From: Chaenocephalus aceratus | Taxonomy: Eukaryota; Chordata; Actinopteri; Perciformes; Channichthyidae | Direction: 5' to 3' | Assembly (NCBI GenBank): GCA_023974075.1 | Contig: CM043801.1 | Location: 22,673,236 to 22,737,235 of the forward strand | Length of the DNA: 64,000 nt | Shown: one piece after another, positions 1-21,937 of the stretch | How positions within the stretch are numbered: the first letter of the stretch is position 1 | How the letters are laid out: each line of letters begins with the position of its first letter | Made by a program: the position numbers and the translations under genes | Notes under the pieces: generated by a model | What the model was told of the DNA's origin: nothing | Seen by the model: the letters and a program-made list of their open reading frames with translations, nothing else | The model's database searches: none

Positions 1-2970
1 TTTTGTTATTTTCACTGTTATTGCTTTTGACGGTAAAAGATACCTCAGCTAAAAGCATATTGTACTGAGGCCAGTTCCTTAATCCATTGAGGGCTTCTTA
101 ATTGATGGATGATCAGTGACAGGTCACCTTGGTTATCTCCGTTATAGCAACCTAAATGACAAAAATAATTGTATATCACGTTTAACTCCAAGACAGTTGG
201 ATAAATACACGGGTTGTACTTGAGAGGCTATTAGGAGCAGGGTTAGCTACTTTCTATTTTCAGGAACCAATCAGAAACTACAGGCTTGATGGTGTTTGCT
301 ATCTTCGGCCGTCTGTCACAATACAATGTGATCAGCAATGCTTGAAAAACAGTGTTCCAGAGCGATGTGAAGCAACGGCAGTAAGGCAGGTCAACCTGCC
401 AACCCGTAAAACTGTCAGCGCGACCTTCACTTACCCTCAGTATTGATGGTCCAATCATATAGAGAATATGAATTAGTACCTTGGGGTATTTCTTAAAATG
501 GGGCATAATTCTTGGATATGTCCAAAGAAAAAGGAATAAATCATGTTGTGACTTTATGGCGTCACACATAGAGCTGGAGAAGATGAATTTCAAAAACATG
601 TTTCCTCTTACTCCTCCCAACTGTACGGGATGTTGTGGTCAGAGAAGGGAATACAACATCGACTGGGCCGACTACAGACACTGAACACATAGGAATATAT
701 CTGGACTGAACAGGGATGGAACATTTCAGAATATACATTTTGATGTTGAATTGATCGTTCCGATGTCAAGCTTTAATCTTTTTTTACCGAGGGGAAACAG
801 CAGCTTCACCGTCATTCAGTGCTAGCCCCCCTAAAGGCATTGTGTAACACTTTATTCCACATCTGTGTTATTATTCAAAAATCTGCCAAACAGGTAAAAT
901 ACCATATGCTGAAAATGTGTTTTAATTAAAAGACTGACCACGTTGTATAATGGTTGGCAAAGTGTATTATCACCACCAGCTATTTTTCTCTATGAGCCCA
1001 ATACTAATATGTGCATAAGAGAAGTGGAAACCTGTATTGATGTGCGATACATTTGGAAACTCGCCGGCAGTTTGGTTTTTTAGTTTTGATTTTTACACAA
1101 AAAAAGAAAGAAATCCAAGACCAAAACACAAAAAGAAAATCAAAACATATTTTTTAGCAGGAAGTAGTTTTGCATTAGATGTTATGTGGTACGCTGTATG
1201 AAAGCTTTATAAAACAGTGCCAGTGGCTCCTCTCTCCCGCGCTTTGTTCAGCTTTCTATTCACTGTTCTATTCACCGCCTTTAGCCGTTTCCTCTATAAA
1301 TAGATGTCAGTGTCCATTACTGTTTCTGGACTCCTAAAAGACCCTGTTGTACTTTCCAAGCTTTCTGTGCCCATCCGTATCTCTGCTTTGAGACACTGAA
1401 TGTACCCTGTAAAATATGTGTGGTTCCATTCGAGTAATCATAACAAATTAGTTGAATAATTGTTACATAATTTAAAAATATCTCCAGTGTGTCTGTTTTT
1501 TGAATAAGACGACATGTTTCCCTAATATAAGTTATATTCTGAATGCGAAAATACAGAACACGGTAGACTAATTATATTTCAACAATGCCCCAGAGAATAG
1601 CTTAACATGTATTTACATTTCATTGTGATAGGAGTACTTTCTAGATCAAATGGAAAAATAGATATATGTGAAGATGTAAAAAACATTCAATAGGGATTTG
1701 AAACCTTCATCTGTTTTAATAATATACATTTTCGGGGGAAGAAAGGACTTCTCTGCTTTTCTTTATAAATACACAGAACCATTACATTCATCTGCTGCAC
1801 AAAGGCGATCTCTTATGAGTCACGTAATAGATCTGGATAGAAAAAAAAGATCAGGCCATGACAACAACAGACTTACATTATACTGTAAAAGAAGAAAAGG
1901 CTGTTGTAGGCTGCAGTGCATATTGTTGATGTATTATCTATGATTATATGTATTATCCATGGACTGAATATAAATAGGTAAATAAAACATGGAAGTGGGA
2001 AACTAGGAACATGCATTACTCGTCACGACACAAATGTTGGAGCAGTGAGAAAACAGCACACCCACAAATAAACATCATGTAAATGTGTACAGTTAATTTG
2101 TATTTTGACAGTGTTGTCAGACTTGCCATTTGAGTGTGACAGTTTGGTTAACACAGTGACAGGGACAGGATATTGGATTTAATGGAAATGCATGATAAAT
2201 GACTTTCATTTATCCAGTTTGCTAGCAACCCTACTGATGTCTTAAACGCATGTGTAACAAAGAGACACACACTAACGTGCACACACAGATGTGCACAGTG
2301 ACACCTGAGCAGAGGGGTTTGCTGGTGCATAAACTCAGAGGAGGAACGCAGAGTTCCTGTCAAGTAAAAGCGAAGCATTGCACATCACCTAAATATTTCA
2401 CAAGATTATTTTTTACCAGGCAAACAGTATAGCAGCAAATCAAGATATCATTCACGTTAAATACGGGAAAAACCTCGTGCTTTTCTACAGTATGTATTCG
2501 ATGTTTGAAATATCGAAATATGCTCCGCTCTCTGCCAATAAGAGGTTCTGCACCAGACTGTCCCGCAGGTTTCTGAACTCGTTCCTGATCAAGGTTTCTC
2601 TCGCCTGGTTGCCCTCTTTGGTCAAATAACCAACTGAACAATTCAGGGTTTTTTCCTTTCAATGGAGGCCTCCGTGTTCCTGTGAAATACTTTCGCTTCA
2701 AAATCTATTTACACTGTGCAGTAAGTTCCCACCTCTCAAAGAGTGTCAAAGAATCTACAAGCTTCTTTCCTTTCGGCTCCTTGGTAAAGGTTAAACTGTG
2801 AAATAAACAGATTTTGCACACATGTGTTTTCCTCTATGTATCATCCTGACTTGAACTTGCTTCCTGACTTTTTGTCATCAAAAGGGACTACACGTTTATT
2901 TTTATAAACGTGTAAACATTTAGAGATAAATCCCAACTTTGACCGTCAGGGTTACAGAGTGTCAACACAG
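1..2970. other. AT-rich non-coding DNA, no recognised feature
   Basis: No recognisable gene or transposon was found. Short open frames on both strands (for example about 125 codons on the minus strand at 243-620 and about 113 codons on the minus strand at 2360-2701) overlap other frames, have no recognisable domain and no clear splice context. I treat the stretch as intergenic or intronic. Confidence 0.6.
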
Positions 2971-3307
2971 TAACGGCCCGTCCACACAGCAGCGTTAAAA
3001 AAAATCTTGAAAATCTTGGAGGTGGGTGTGTCTGAAAGCTTGGGGATTTTTTGCGAGCAACGCGACCAACAACCAATCACATGAATCTCCCGCCCCGACA
3101 TACAAAGCAATAGCAATGTTAAAACGAAGTAAACTGGATATAAAATCCCCAAACAGGTGGAAACCTACCAATTTCACCCACTGTCTCTGCCACCTCCGTC
3201 CATGCCTGGTTCCTCCGGTTTGTATCCCGGTAAGTTAATAGGGACTAGTCATAAAGAACCGGGTGATTTGCTACCGCAATAACTAATTTCTCCTCCATTT
3301 TCTCTCT

Positions 3308-3480
3308 CTAGGTCGTCCTCAGACGAGCCCTCCATCGTCGCTTCCAGTCATCCCGGTTCTCCATACATCTGGCCAGTTCATTGGTACGTTGTGCTCCTGC
3401 GTCGTTCTTGAGTACGTCCACGTATGTTTGTGCGGGACGTCCTCGTGACCCATTTTCAGGAATATAGAAAATGAACTGCA
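3308..3480 (-). pseudogene. LINE-like endonuclease/RT C-terminal tail fragment inside the Harbinger-like element
   Basis: The first part of a 133-codon minus-strand open frame (3308-3709) reads like the C-terminal tail of non-LTR retrotransposon polyproteins: a GRP-x-x-T-Y-V-D-V-L segment, then ELARCMENRDDWKRRW. In LINE families, tails of this type (RGRP, Y-x-D-x-L, then an A-M-x-N-R-x-x-W motif) follow the reverse transcriptase domain. Nothing of the RT core is present. It may be sequence captured by the DNA transposon. It may also be chance resemblance, because the same stretch on the plus strand is flanked by a good 3' splice site. The call rests on motif resemblance only. Confidence 0.35.
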
Positions 3481-3749
3481 GTCTGGCTCTCCCAGCTTGC
3501 ACGCGGTTTGATTGGCTAGCGCTTGTACTGTCAGATTTGCATAAACTGGATTTGATTGGCTGACGCTTCCACCTCAGCTTCAAAAGTTGAACATTGCTCA
3601 ACTTTTGAATCCTGAAAATCGTGGAAATCCTGGAAATCTTCGCTTTGCTTCCCCACAATGCAGTTCGGCGAAAAGCGAGGCAAAGTGACGTCACCTCATT
3701 CAAAGTCAATGGGCAGAAGCGTTGGAAGATTTTTTTAACGCTGCTGTGT

Positions 3750-4115
3750 TAGTTCCCATCAGCAAAAACACGTGGGTTTGCTATCCTGGCTCCAAAATGG
3801 TGAAATGAGCTCCCCATTGACATCAGGACCGCAGAAAGCTTACACACCTTCCGGCGCAGACTGAAAACTCATCTCTTTCGACTCCACCTCGAGCGATAGA
3901 ATTACTAACAAAGAACTGCTAACAGAGTACTTATATACTAATAAAGGACTGGCTTATCTACAGCCAGTTGAGTAGCACTTGAAATGTTTGGCTCTATGAA
4001 ACCTGATGTACTTATATGATTCTGTTTTCTTCAAGGTTGTGTCTTCCTGGTCGAATGTACTTATTGTAAGTCGCTTTGGATAAAAGCGTCAGCTAAATGC
4101 AATGTAATAATAATA
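3750..4115 (+). mobile_element. UnaL2-type (L2 clade) LINE 3' end, nested
   Basis: This is a heavily 5'-truncated LINE. It starts inside the last codons of the ORF2 product: a degraded reading ends in RRLKTHLFRLHLER then a stop near 3899. A 3' UTR follows, with the stem-loop sequence CGCTTTGGATAAAAGCG near 4071-4087 and a short TAA-rich tail. The GGATA loop closed by GC-rich arms is the conserved 3' recognition hairpin known from the eel UnaL2 LINE and its SINE partners. The fragment sits exactly inside the right terminal repeat of the Harbinger-like element, so it inserted after that element. At most a 3-4 bp duplication (TGT) flanks it, as is usual for this clade. Confidence 0.72.
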
Positions 4116-4131
4116 TGTGGACGGGCCGTAA

Positions 4132-5362
4132 GTGAATAAATCATTTGAAATTACAAAATCACAAGCATACAAGTGTAAAATGATTCACAGGGTCATTTAA
4201 TTAATTGAAAAACGAATGACTAAATTCTGATCATATGTTGACTAAAATAAAACACATTGACTGCGACTCATTATTTGCATTGGTTACATCGCTTAATGAC
4301 AGGAAGGTAATCCATTAGAAATGAGTCAGCATATGTCTAGAGCTTTTCGTTCACTTCTAAAAAGGTGGTGTCATCACAGGCCAACAATCTGTCCTCCAGT
4401 CAGCCCGTTCAAAAAGAGTCCCAGCTGTATATCTGATATAAATTAACAAAGCCTTGATCAATGGCTCTTTTGACATTGTTAAACTAGAGTTGCATTGATC
4501 TGAGCGGTTGATTTATTGATTGACAGGATGATAGATGAGCCTTAGGGCGTAATCAGGTTCAATGTTGACCTTTGTTCAGGGCAGAGGTACAAATAATTTT
4601 AAGGGTTGACTTATTTCTTGTCACTTTTTCCACCTACGATATTACAACTATGCTAAACTATCCCTGAGTTACTGAAAACCAAACTTGAGATATGCCGTCT
4701 ACTGATTCTTTGTGACACTGGATACAGTATGTGTTGAAGCCATACGCTTTATATCCTGTCCGAAACTGATATGACAGCTATTAGGGGCCTTCTTTGACGG
4801 CACACTAGTAGCAGGAACGTTTTTGGGCCAATGTAGGGACATATTTGGATGTAGTGGGTGTTAGTTCTCAATAACCAATCAAATAGCAGTTTTTTGTCTA
4901 ACAATAATTGGCGGTCTTAAAAATCTGAAGGACAAATCGGTCACAAAATTGGACCCCAATGTATCAATTATGACTGCATTGCTCTTATGTGATTGACACG
5001 TCGTTTTGAAACAAGCCGCCCAGAGGCTGGAACTTCCTACCACAGAGACAAAAGGAAACTCCGCAGAGCAACGCAGGCTGCGGCCACACGCTTATCCTCT
5101 GAGAGCAACCGAAGATCAATGAATGTTTTCCCCTTTTTTCCAAACAGCAGGGTTGTCCTGCAGCATGAGGGAGAGATGATCTATGTAGATCTCATTAGCC
5201 CCCTATGATGACAGACGAACGACCTACTGATGAATGGACAGCTGGAGAAACGGGAGAATTATTGACGTGACCTTTGGGGATGCCTCTGTTCAGGAGGAAA
5301 CAAAACCACATGTCTTCCACAGAAATGATCGTCTTTGACATATCCATCATTTTCTACCTCGC
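4132..5362. other. Non-coding DNA, no recognised feature
   Basis: No gene or repeat was recognised. A 71-codon plus-strand frame at 4993-5208 has no identifiable domain. Confidence 0.6.
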
Positions 5363-6835
<1,473 letters not shown>

Positions 6836-6859
6836 TCTACAGATGCATCTTATTACCCT

Positions 6860-7887
6860 GACCGAGGAGGTAATGCTGATGACACACAGATTTATTTCCA
6901 AACTGCCCCGGATAAACATCTGGCACTTTCACATGTCTCAAGATGCCTGGAACACATACACCACTGGATGAGCAACAACTCCCTCCAACTGAATAGCAGC
7001 AAATCAGAGGCCATTCTGATTGGAACACCACATCAAACACAAACAACTGAAATCCCTCATATCAGCATCAATGGCCTCTCCATTCCCCTCTCCCCACTTG
7101 TAACGAGCCTAGGTGTGAAACTGGACTCATCCCTTTCATTCCAAGCACACATAAAGACGGTCTGCCAAGCCTCATACTACCACCTGAGAAACATCTCCAA
7201 AATGCGACACTCCATCACCTCCCGCATTGACTACTGCAATTCTCTGCTTGCAGCCATTCCATCAAAAACCACTCAGAGACTACAATATGTACAAAACGGT
7301 GCCGCCCGGATACTCACAAAAACACGCAAATCAGAGCATATCACCCCCACCGTTCACTCACTCCACTGGCTCCCTGTAACACCGGATCAACTACAAAGTC
7401 CTCATAATGGTCTTCAACGCCATCAACCACACTGGCCCCACCTACCTACAGGAACTGCTAACCAGAAAACATTCCCATACCTCACGCACACTCAGGTCAG
7501 ACAGCTCCAATCTCCTGGCTGTTCCGCGGACAAAACTGGTCACCATGGGAAACCGTGCTTTCTCCTCCCTGGGTCCACGTCCGTGGAATCAGCTTCCAGA
7601 GAACATACGGACCTCGGCATCACTCTCAGTTTTTAGGAAATGCCTCAAGACCCACCTGTTACACACCGCATTTTACTGACTGTCCTTTACCTTATTTATT
7701 TATTTTTAAACCTTTTATGCTCTTAAGCTTTTATTTTTATTTTTTATATTGCCATATTTTATCCAATATGCTCCTTTAGATATATTTGTACTTATTTTTC
7801 CTTATAGCTTTGTGAAGCACCTTGAGATGACGTTGTCTTTAAAGTGTGCTATATAAATCAAATGTATTATTATTATTATTATTATTA
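6860..7887 (+). mobile_element. L2-type LINE, 5'-truncated, RT C-terminal half
   Basis: The copy begins at the reverse transcriptase motif C, read here as NADDTQ instead of the usual YADDTQ. It continues through RT thumb motifs (SLGVKLDSSLSF, YYHLRNISKMR, RIDYCNSLL, AARILTKTRK, LHWLPV). A frameshift near 7381 moves the reading to the frame that holds the C-terminal end, with AFSSLGPRPWNQLPE, to a stop at about 7677. The 3' UTR ends in GTGCTATATAAATCAAA followed by an (ATT)n tail near 7865-7887, the usual L2/CR1-group ending. The palm motifs before YADD are missing, so the copy is dead. Assignment to the L2/CR1 group is secure; the family name is not. Confidence 0.88.
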
Positions 7888-9596
7888 TGTTTGGCCCGAT
7901 TTTCATAAAACATTGTGGAAAAGTGTAGCATTTACCAAGCAAAAACCCATTCAAGTACAAGTACAATATTTATTTTTCACTTATGAAGATAGTCTTTGTG
8001 GAGGTCTATGCTCCCTCCTATTCTCGCTGATTTTGATAGGATATTTTCCATCCAACTTCAACCTGTGTGGAGCTTTATCTTCATTAGTATTGAGTCATAT
8101 CTGCTTAGCAAGCACTCACAGTGAGTCTGTGATCATGTAGCACCTCTTAAGAAGGGAGGAAATGTCAAGGTCGCAGAGAAAAGGTCTTGGACAAGCAGGA
8201 ACAGGAGGAGAATAACAAGAGTTTGGATTCCATTTGCTCGACCTCTCGGCACAACCATTTAAAAAAATGAATGATACAGAAGAAGGAAAGCATTACATCG
8301 AGAACAGTCCCTGCACCTCAACAGGAGCGTTGTCCATAATCCAAATCAGCTTGGGGAAAAATTGAAACAAAATATTGAATCTATGAAACAAATGCAATCT
8401 TTTTCTATACTATCACACTTTAAACAAACGTAAAGTAGGAAAGACAATGTGAATGCAGCAACTCTGCAAATATACAAAGCATTATTTAACAAACAGCTCT
8501 ATTTTATACAGCAAGTTCAAATCAGTCTTCCAAAAACACTATACAATAAGCAAACAAGTTCATCAATCTATCCCTTAAGGAAACCAAACTAAAGGAACGT
8601 CTTAGACCATTAACTTCAAATTAAATATACATTGTAAACTGTGTTAGTTTTTTATGAATTGTGTTCAGAATGTTCTTTTAAACAACTTGCACAGACTGGC
8701 TTGAGAAACCCTAATCCATCACAGCAATCATTGAGCTTTCTTACCGTTGTGGAATAAAGGGCTTTTAGAAACTACTACTGGAGCAAATGGTTTCTTCAAA
8801 ACTCAAATCAGAGGAATTCCGAAAGAGGATAGTGTTGAAAAAAAGGATTAATAACAAGAATTTTGAGCGTATGAGCCTCAGTTTATTGGCTTAATGGTCC
8901 TAAATATGCAAATCAATGGAATATGTTCAATGAAATATTGGAAAGCTGATTTAAATGATCCATTTGATGAGTATAGATGGAAACAGCTAGATATACTTTA
9001 TATACCGTAGGATGCTTTGCTGTGAATAATGCATGACATGTCTCATGGCAGTCTTTCAGAATAACAAGTAATAAAGCCAGCGAAGATAGTCATTTATCAT
9101 ACCGTTTTTCTGCCAGGAGATATGTGATTTATTACAAGGCTGTAAACTTTGTTTGAAGTGTATTTTTATGAAGCTTTTCGCATGTCCAGTCTCCGAGCGG
9201 CCCTCATCTTTATTGACAAGTGATTCGGGAGTGATATGTCTAACCCTTCAATATAATGGGAGGCCTGGGGCTCGCTGGTGAGGCTCCGCCGCCTCGGACA
9301 CACACCGTAATATTTCTGGTGTCACGCAATTGAGTGTGCGTCCCAGTTGTGTCATATCAACATCTTTGTCTTTCTATCCATCCTTTCCATATCTTTCCTT
9401 CACTATTAAATAGAGATGCCTCTAAACATACAACAACAAAGCATGGAGTGCTTGGTTTCATCTGCTCCGGCCTGAGTGCAGCTTGATGCAGCGAAAGCTT
9501 TCATTTTCCAAATGTCGAAAAGAGCCAGTGTTTCTGTAGATACGCTGTCAGGCTCCCAGTAGTGTTTAATCAAAGCCCTGTTGTATGGCATGGAAG
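7888..9596. other. Non-coding DNA, no recognised feature
   Basis: AT-rich unique sequence. The stretch around 9190-9350 is more GC-balanced and could be a conserved non-coding element, but this cannot be tested from one sequence. Confidence 0.5.
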
Positions 9597-9787
9597 CGTG
9601 TGGTGTAGTGGGTTGTGCGTTAGTGTTTGGATCAGGGGGTTACAGGTTCAAACCCCACAGCAGTCAGCATGTTGTTGTGTCCCTGGGCAAGACACTTCAC
9701 CCCAAATTTCTCCTGTGGGGATTGTCCACAGTATTGAGTATGTAAGTCGCTTTGGGTAAAAGCGTCTAACAAGTGACATGTCATGTA
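9590..9787 (+). mobile_element. tRNA-derived SINE with UnaL2-type tail
   Basis: The head has a box-A-like TGGTGTAGTGGGTTG at 9601-9615 and a box B, GGTTCAAACCC, at 9645-9655, which together make a split Pol III promoter. The middle carries the fish-SINE motif GGGCAAGACACTT. The tail has the hairpin CGCTTTGGGTAAAAGCG, the same stem as the nested LINE tail at 4071-4087 but with loop GGGTA instead of GGATA. Sharing a 3' hairpin with a LINE is how such SINEs borrow its reverse transcriptase. No clear target duplication was found. It is unlikely to be a functional tRNA gene because no cloverleaf or acceptor stem closes. Confidence 0.82.
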
Positions 9788-17184
<7,397 letters not shown>

Positions 17185-17522
17185 CAGTGCTTCTCAAAGT
17201 GTGGTCCGCGGACCACTGGTGGTCCGTGAGTATATTGGTAACATTTCACATTTGAAATAAATAAATAAATTTAAGTTTTCCGCACTCTCGCGGGAATATC
17301 TCCGCAATGGAACGAGCTTAAGTTTCACTTTCTATTGCATGATAAAGCCCAGGGCAACACCCTCGTCACACATGTTGCCACTTGTTTGTACCATTTCCAG
17401 GCGATTTATAATCTGTTCTAGAAAAACGATGTGTTTTGGGATATTTGTGGAGTTAGGTGGTCCGCGAGTGTTTTTTTTATTGGTTAAGTGGTCCTTGGTA
17501 TGAAAAAGTTTGAGAAACACTG
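17185..17522. mobile_element. hAT MITE, 338 bp, with perfect 8-bp target duplication
   Basis: The termini CAGTGCTTCTCAAAGT and (reverse complement of the right end) CAGTGTTTCTCAAACT form terminal inverted repeats. The element is flanked by identical octamers ACCTAGAA at 17177-17184 and 17523-17530. An 8-bp duplication and CA...TG ends are diagnostic of hAT transposons. The inside has no transposase; it carries a second pair of GTGGTCC / GGTCCGCG sub-terminal motifs. It is therefore a non-autonomous element moved in trans. The clean duplication indicates that neither flank has been rearranged since insertion. Confidence 0.93.
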
Positions 17523-17530
17523 ACCTAGAA

Positions 17531-18190
17531 GATCCTCTTGTTAAAATTAAACATTTTAATTTATTCTGCAGGCAACTTTAATATAATAACATGTTACTAT
17601 TTTCCATTTACTTACTACATTTAACTGCCACAGAACTAATTCTCCAGTTAGTACATCATTACATTTGTCGTCAAGGATATTCCAATTTTTGGTTTGAAAC
17701 ACATGTTTACTTTTGTTTTAATTACATTTGAAGTATAAATGAAGGCATTCAATCACTTACATATGGTTAGTATTTCATCTAAAAAAAAGCAATAAATCCT
17801 ACTCCAATTACATAACAAAATTACACAAGTGGAAACCACAGAGCCAAAGCACTTTGGGTACATTATGCTTAAATCCTGAATACTTTGCAACAGCGTTTGT
17901 AGTTGATCTACAGCACAAGTTGTATTGATGTCTGCCTACTAACTTAAAAGCTCATTTAAATATCATGTAAATTCAACCAACTTTATATTTAAAACCTGAA
18001 GTGTGGCTTCACTTGACTTTGTTCATTAGCTTCAGGATGATTCCTAACTTCGGTCTTGGCCACTGAACTGTTTTCACTATCAACCTCTCCACTTAATCCT
18101 CTTTTCTTTGGTTTATAACCACTGGGAAATCTAAATCATCTCTCCTTTGACCCTGCAGATCCTCCCAACTCCAGTCCCAGCCAGAGAAGA
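17531..18190. other. Non-coding DNA, no recognised feature
   Basis: AT-rich unique DNA; nothing recognised. Confidence 0.6.
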
Positions 18191-18194
18191 AAAA

Positions 18195-19436
<1,242 letters not shown>

Positions 19437-19589
19437 AATGCATTGCTTGCTTACAGCTGATGTCCGCACACTCAGAACATTGGCTTTTTGTGGTCAATAA
19501 AACCAAACTACACAAAAAGTCCAGTGGTCAAATTTCTGCAAGTGATACAAGAAAAAAGAGAAGAAAAAACACAGCTGAGAGCAACACAG

Positions 19590-19866
19590 ATCAATATTAT
19601 ATCGATAATGCATAATGAGACTAGATATCATCTTAGATTTTAGATATGGCATCAGTGCTGTCCATTTCTGCTTTTAAAGGTATACATTATAGTCAAAAAT
19701 AAATGTCTTAACTTACCACACTCTTGTAGCTCTGTTCTATGAGTTGCTTTTAACCACATGGTCAATATATCCACAAAACCACATGATACAATGTTGTTGC
19801 ATCAGTATTTAGCTATTTGACCAAAAAGAGCGATGATATCTGTTTTTTCTGTATCGCCCAGCCCTA
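19590..19866. mobile_element. Degraded hAT-like element end
   Basis: The right edge is TATCGCCCAGCCCTA (19852-19866), the inverse of the TAGGGCTGGGCGATA terminus common in fish non-autonomous hAT elements. The left terminus is not recognisable; TATATCGATAATGC near 19596-19610 may be its remains. There is no duplication and no ORF. The call rests on one terminus. Confidence 0.45.
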
Positions 19867-20519
19867 CTTGAAGTTGTTTGTGTAGATTAAAGATGTCTCC
19901 TCCAAAGGTTTCCACATTCATCAGACAAAGTTAACAGATTGCCACATTAACGTTATCAGGTTGGCCATCGTCTTGTCGGACATCTCTCCTTACTGTTTCC
20001 ACGTGATGAGTGAAAGCTGGCCCCTACGCGAGCTGCTGTATTGAAGAGACACTTTTAGTTCTAAATTGTAGAGGCCGTCACAGCCAATGACAGATAGCCG
20101 ATATATTTCTCTAAACACCAGACACTAGTGTGATTCTATTGCAGGAGAGTCTATAGTTTAGAAATGTGAGTTTTTATGAATGTTGAGGTCTAAAGCATAA
20201 TGGTTTTTTATCTTGACGGTGAGTACTGTAATCTGACTTTGCCCAAAACAACATAGACGTTGCAGTCACTCACTCTCTCACACTCACTTGCAATTTTCAA
20301 CCTCCAGCGCCCTTCATTTAGGATCCAACACATGTTCCCATGACAACACTATCAATAGGGGACCAGCCAGGGTCAGAAAGTCGCCCTCTCTTTTTTTGTG
20401 CACTGACCCTGACATTTGGAGCTCTTTTCTCACTGTTCATTTCTCAACCTTTTTCCTGGTTGTACTTTCTCATTTTATTGAATCCTCTTCTTGTATCTCG
20501 TCTGAGCAGGTCTATTTCA

Positions 20520-20569
<50 letters not shown>

Positions 20570-21933
20570 TAAACTTATTAAAACTGGACTTTCTATGTTA
20601 TTTAGTGTACAGAAAAACTACATTTTAATTATACTTCTCGCGTAGGAACTGTAGTATTTACATTTTGCACAAAAGCTTCACCTTGTTCAACCCTGCTTTG
20701 TATCGCCACAATCACAATAAATTAGAATTAGCAATTCCATATTGGAATTAATCTTTACTCATATACCATGAATCTAGTAAATGTAAACGAAGCCATGAGT
20801 AATGAATTAGGAGAAACATTCAGGGATTTATTCAACTGGAACTCCAGTTAGTGGATTAGCGGAGATGGGCATAATTATGAAATGAATGCAACCGCATGAA
20901 TCTGATTTCCTCTCCGCTTCCACTCGGTTATACTTTTGAAGGAACAAAAGGAGGAGGGATCTTTGGTTACAACGGGGAAGCAAATTAGAACATCTCCAGT
21001 CGTTCCTCTTTTCCTCCCCTGACTAAATGTGTTTCTTCACCAGGCCTCCTGAAAAGTTCATTATGAAAAGAGGTCTGGGTTGACTGTATGTATTCCTGAA
21101 TAGCCACCAGAGACAAAATACATCAATCACAGGGACACAGCTGCTTCAAATGTCACTACTTTAAATTACTTTTCTCAATGTCACAATACATTTTTGACAA
21201 CGGTGATAAATTCCTCTCTTATAATAATCCCCAGTTCAAGGCTTTGTTTTTAATCAAATAATGATGACAAAAGAATCATTAAAATATCCGTGTCCGTATT
21301 GTTGCTGGGTAATTATAAACCCTTGTTTTATAGTCATTTGCAGTGTGGTATAATCTCATTTGTTCTAATAAAGAAAGCAGGGAAGTCTGCCTTATTTCAG
21401 ACGGTTGTTTTTTTTGTGGTGCAGCCTTGATGTTTAAAATATCATAGCTACATTTAGACCAAATGTATGTTTAGCGCTGAATCAATTAGTGGATGAATGA
21501 ATAAGTCCATCCACAATTGTGATAATCAATAAATAATGGAACATTTTCAAGCAATCACACAAATCAAACATATTCCAGTTGGTTCCAACCATGAGGTGAA
21601 ACTCCCTTAAAGGATCTTTGTATGAGTAATGAGTAAAAAAGGCGTATGTTATACTTACTGACATATAAAACATGACAATTTGTCATAATCAAAATGTGTT
21701 TAACCTTTATAAAAAAATCTGAATCTAAAGAGTACATGACTCACATAAATGTGAAACGTACTAAATGTCCATCTGAATATAGTGAAGATAAGGTCAAATG
21801 TTGTATCTTAATTATCTTAATGACCCACAAACATACACACACACTGAAAAGAATGGTCACATCATAATTGTTACTTTATTAAAATATTATCTTGCATTTC
21901 CATAAAAAAATATTTTGAATTGGTTTGTGAAGC
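19867..21933. other. Non-coding DNA with short (AC)n
   Basis: (AC)22 at 20522-20565. No gene or further transposon was recognised. Confidence 0.55.
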
Positions 21934-21937
21934 TTAA

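Larger units (their letters stand above)
2974..4128. mobile_element. Harbinger-like non-autonomous DNA transposon, copy 1, split by a LINE insertion
   Basis: The left end reads CGGCCCGTCCACACAGCAGC and is preceded by TAA (2971-2973). The right end reads TGTGGACGGGCCG and is followed by TAA (4129-4131). This gives terminal inverted repeats with a 3-bp TAA duplication, the target type of PIF/Harbinger elements. The inner part of the right repeat (3725-3749, mirroring AGCAGCGTTAAAAAAA on the left) is separated from its outer part by an inserted LINE tail at 3750-4115. No transposase is recognisable, so mobility must have depended on a relative elsewhere. A second partial copy lies at 27608-27758. 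The TIR pairing and TAA flanks are directly visible; the superfamily assignment is inferred from them. Confidence 0.72.

Noticed and set aside
243..620. 125-codon minus-strand frame near the window start
   Set aside because: No similarity to a known family that I can name, overlapped by a plus-strand frame, and no splice or promoter context.
9590..9670. A functional tRNA gene
   Set aside because: Boxes A and B are present but no closed cloverleaf is seen, and the sequence continues into SINE body and LINE-type tail.
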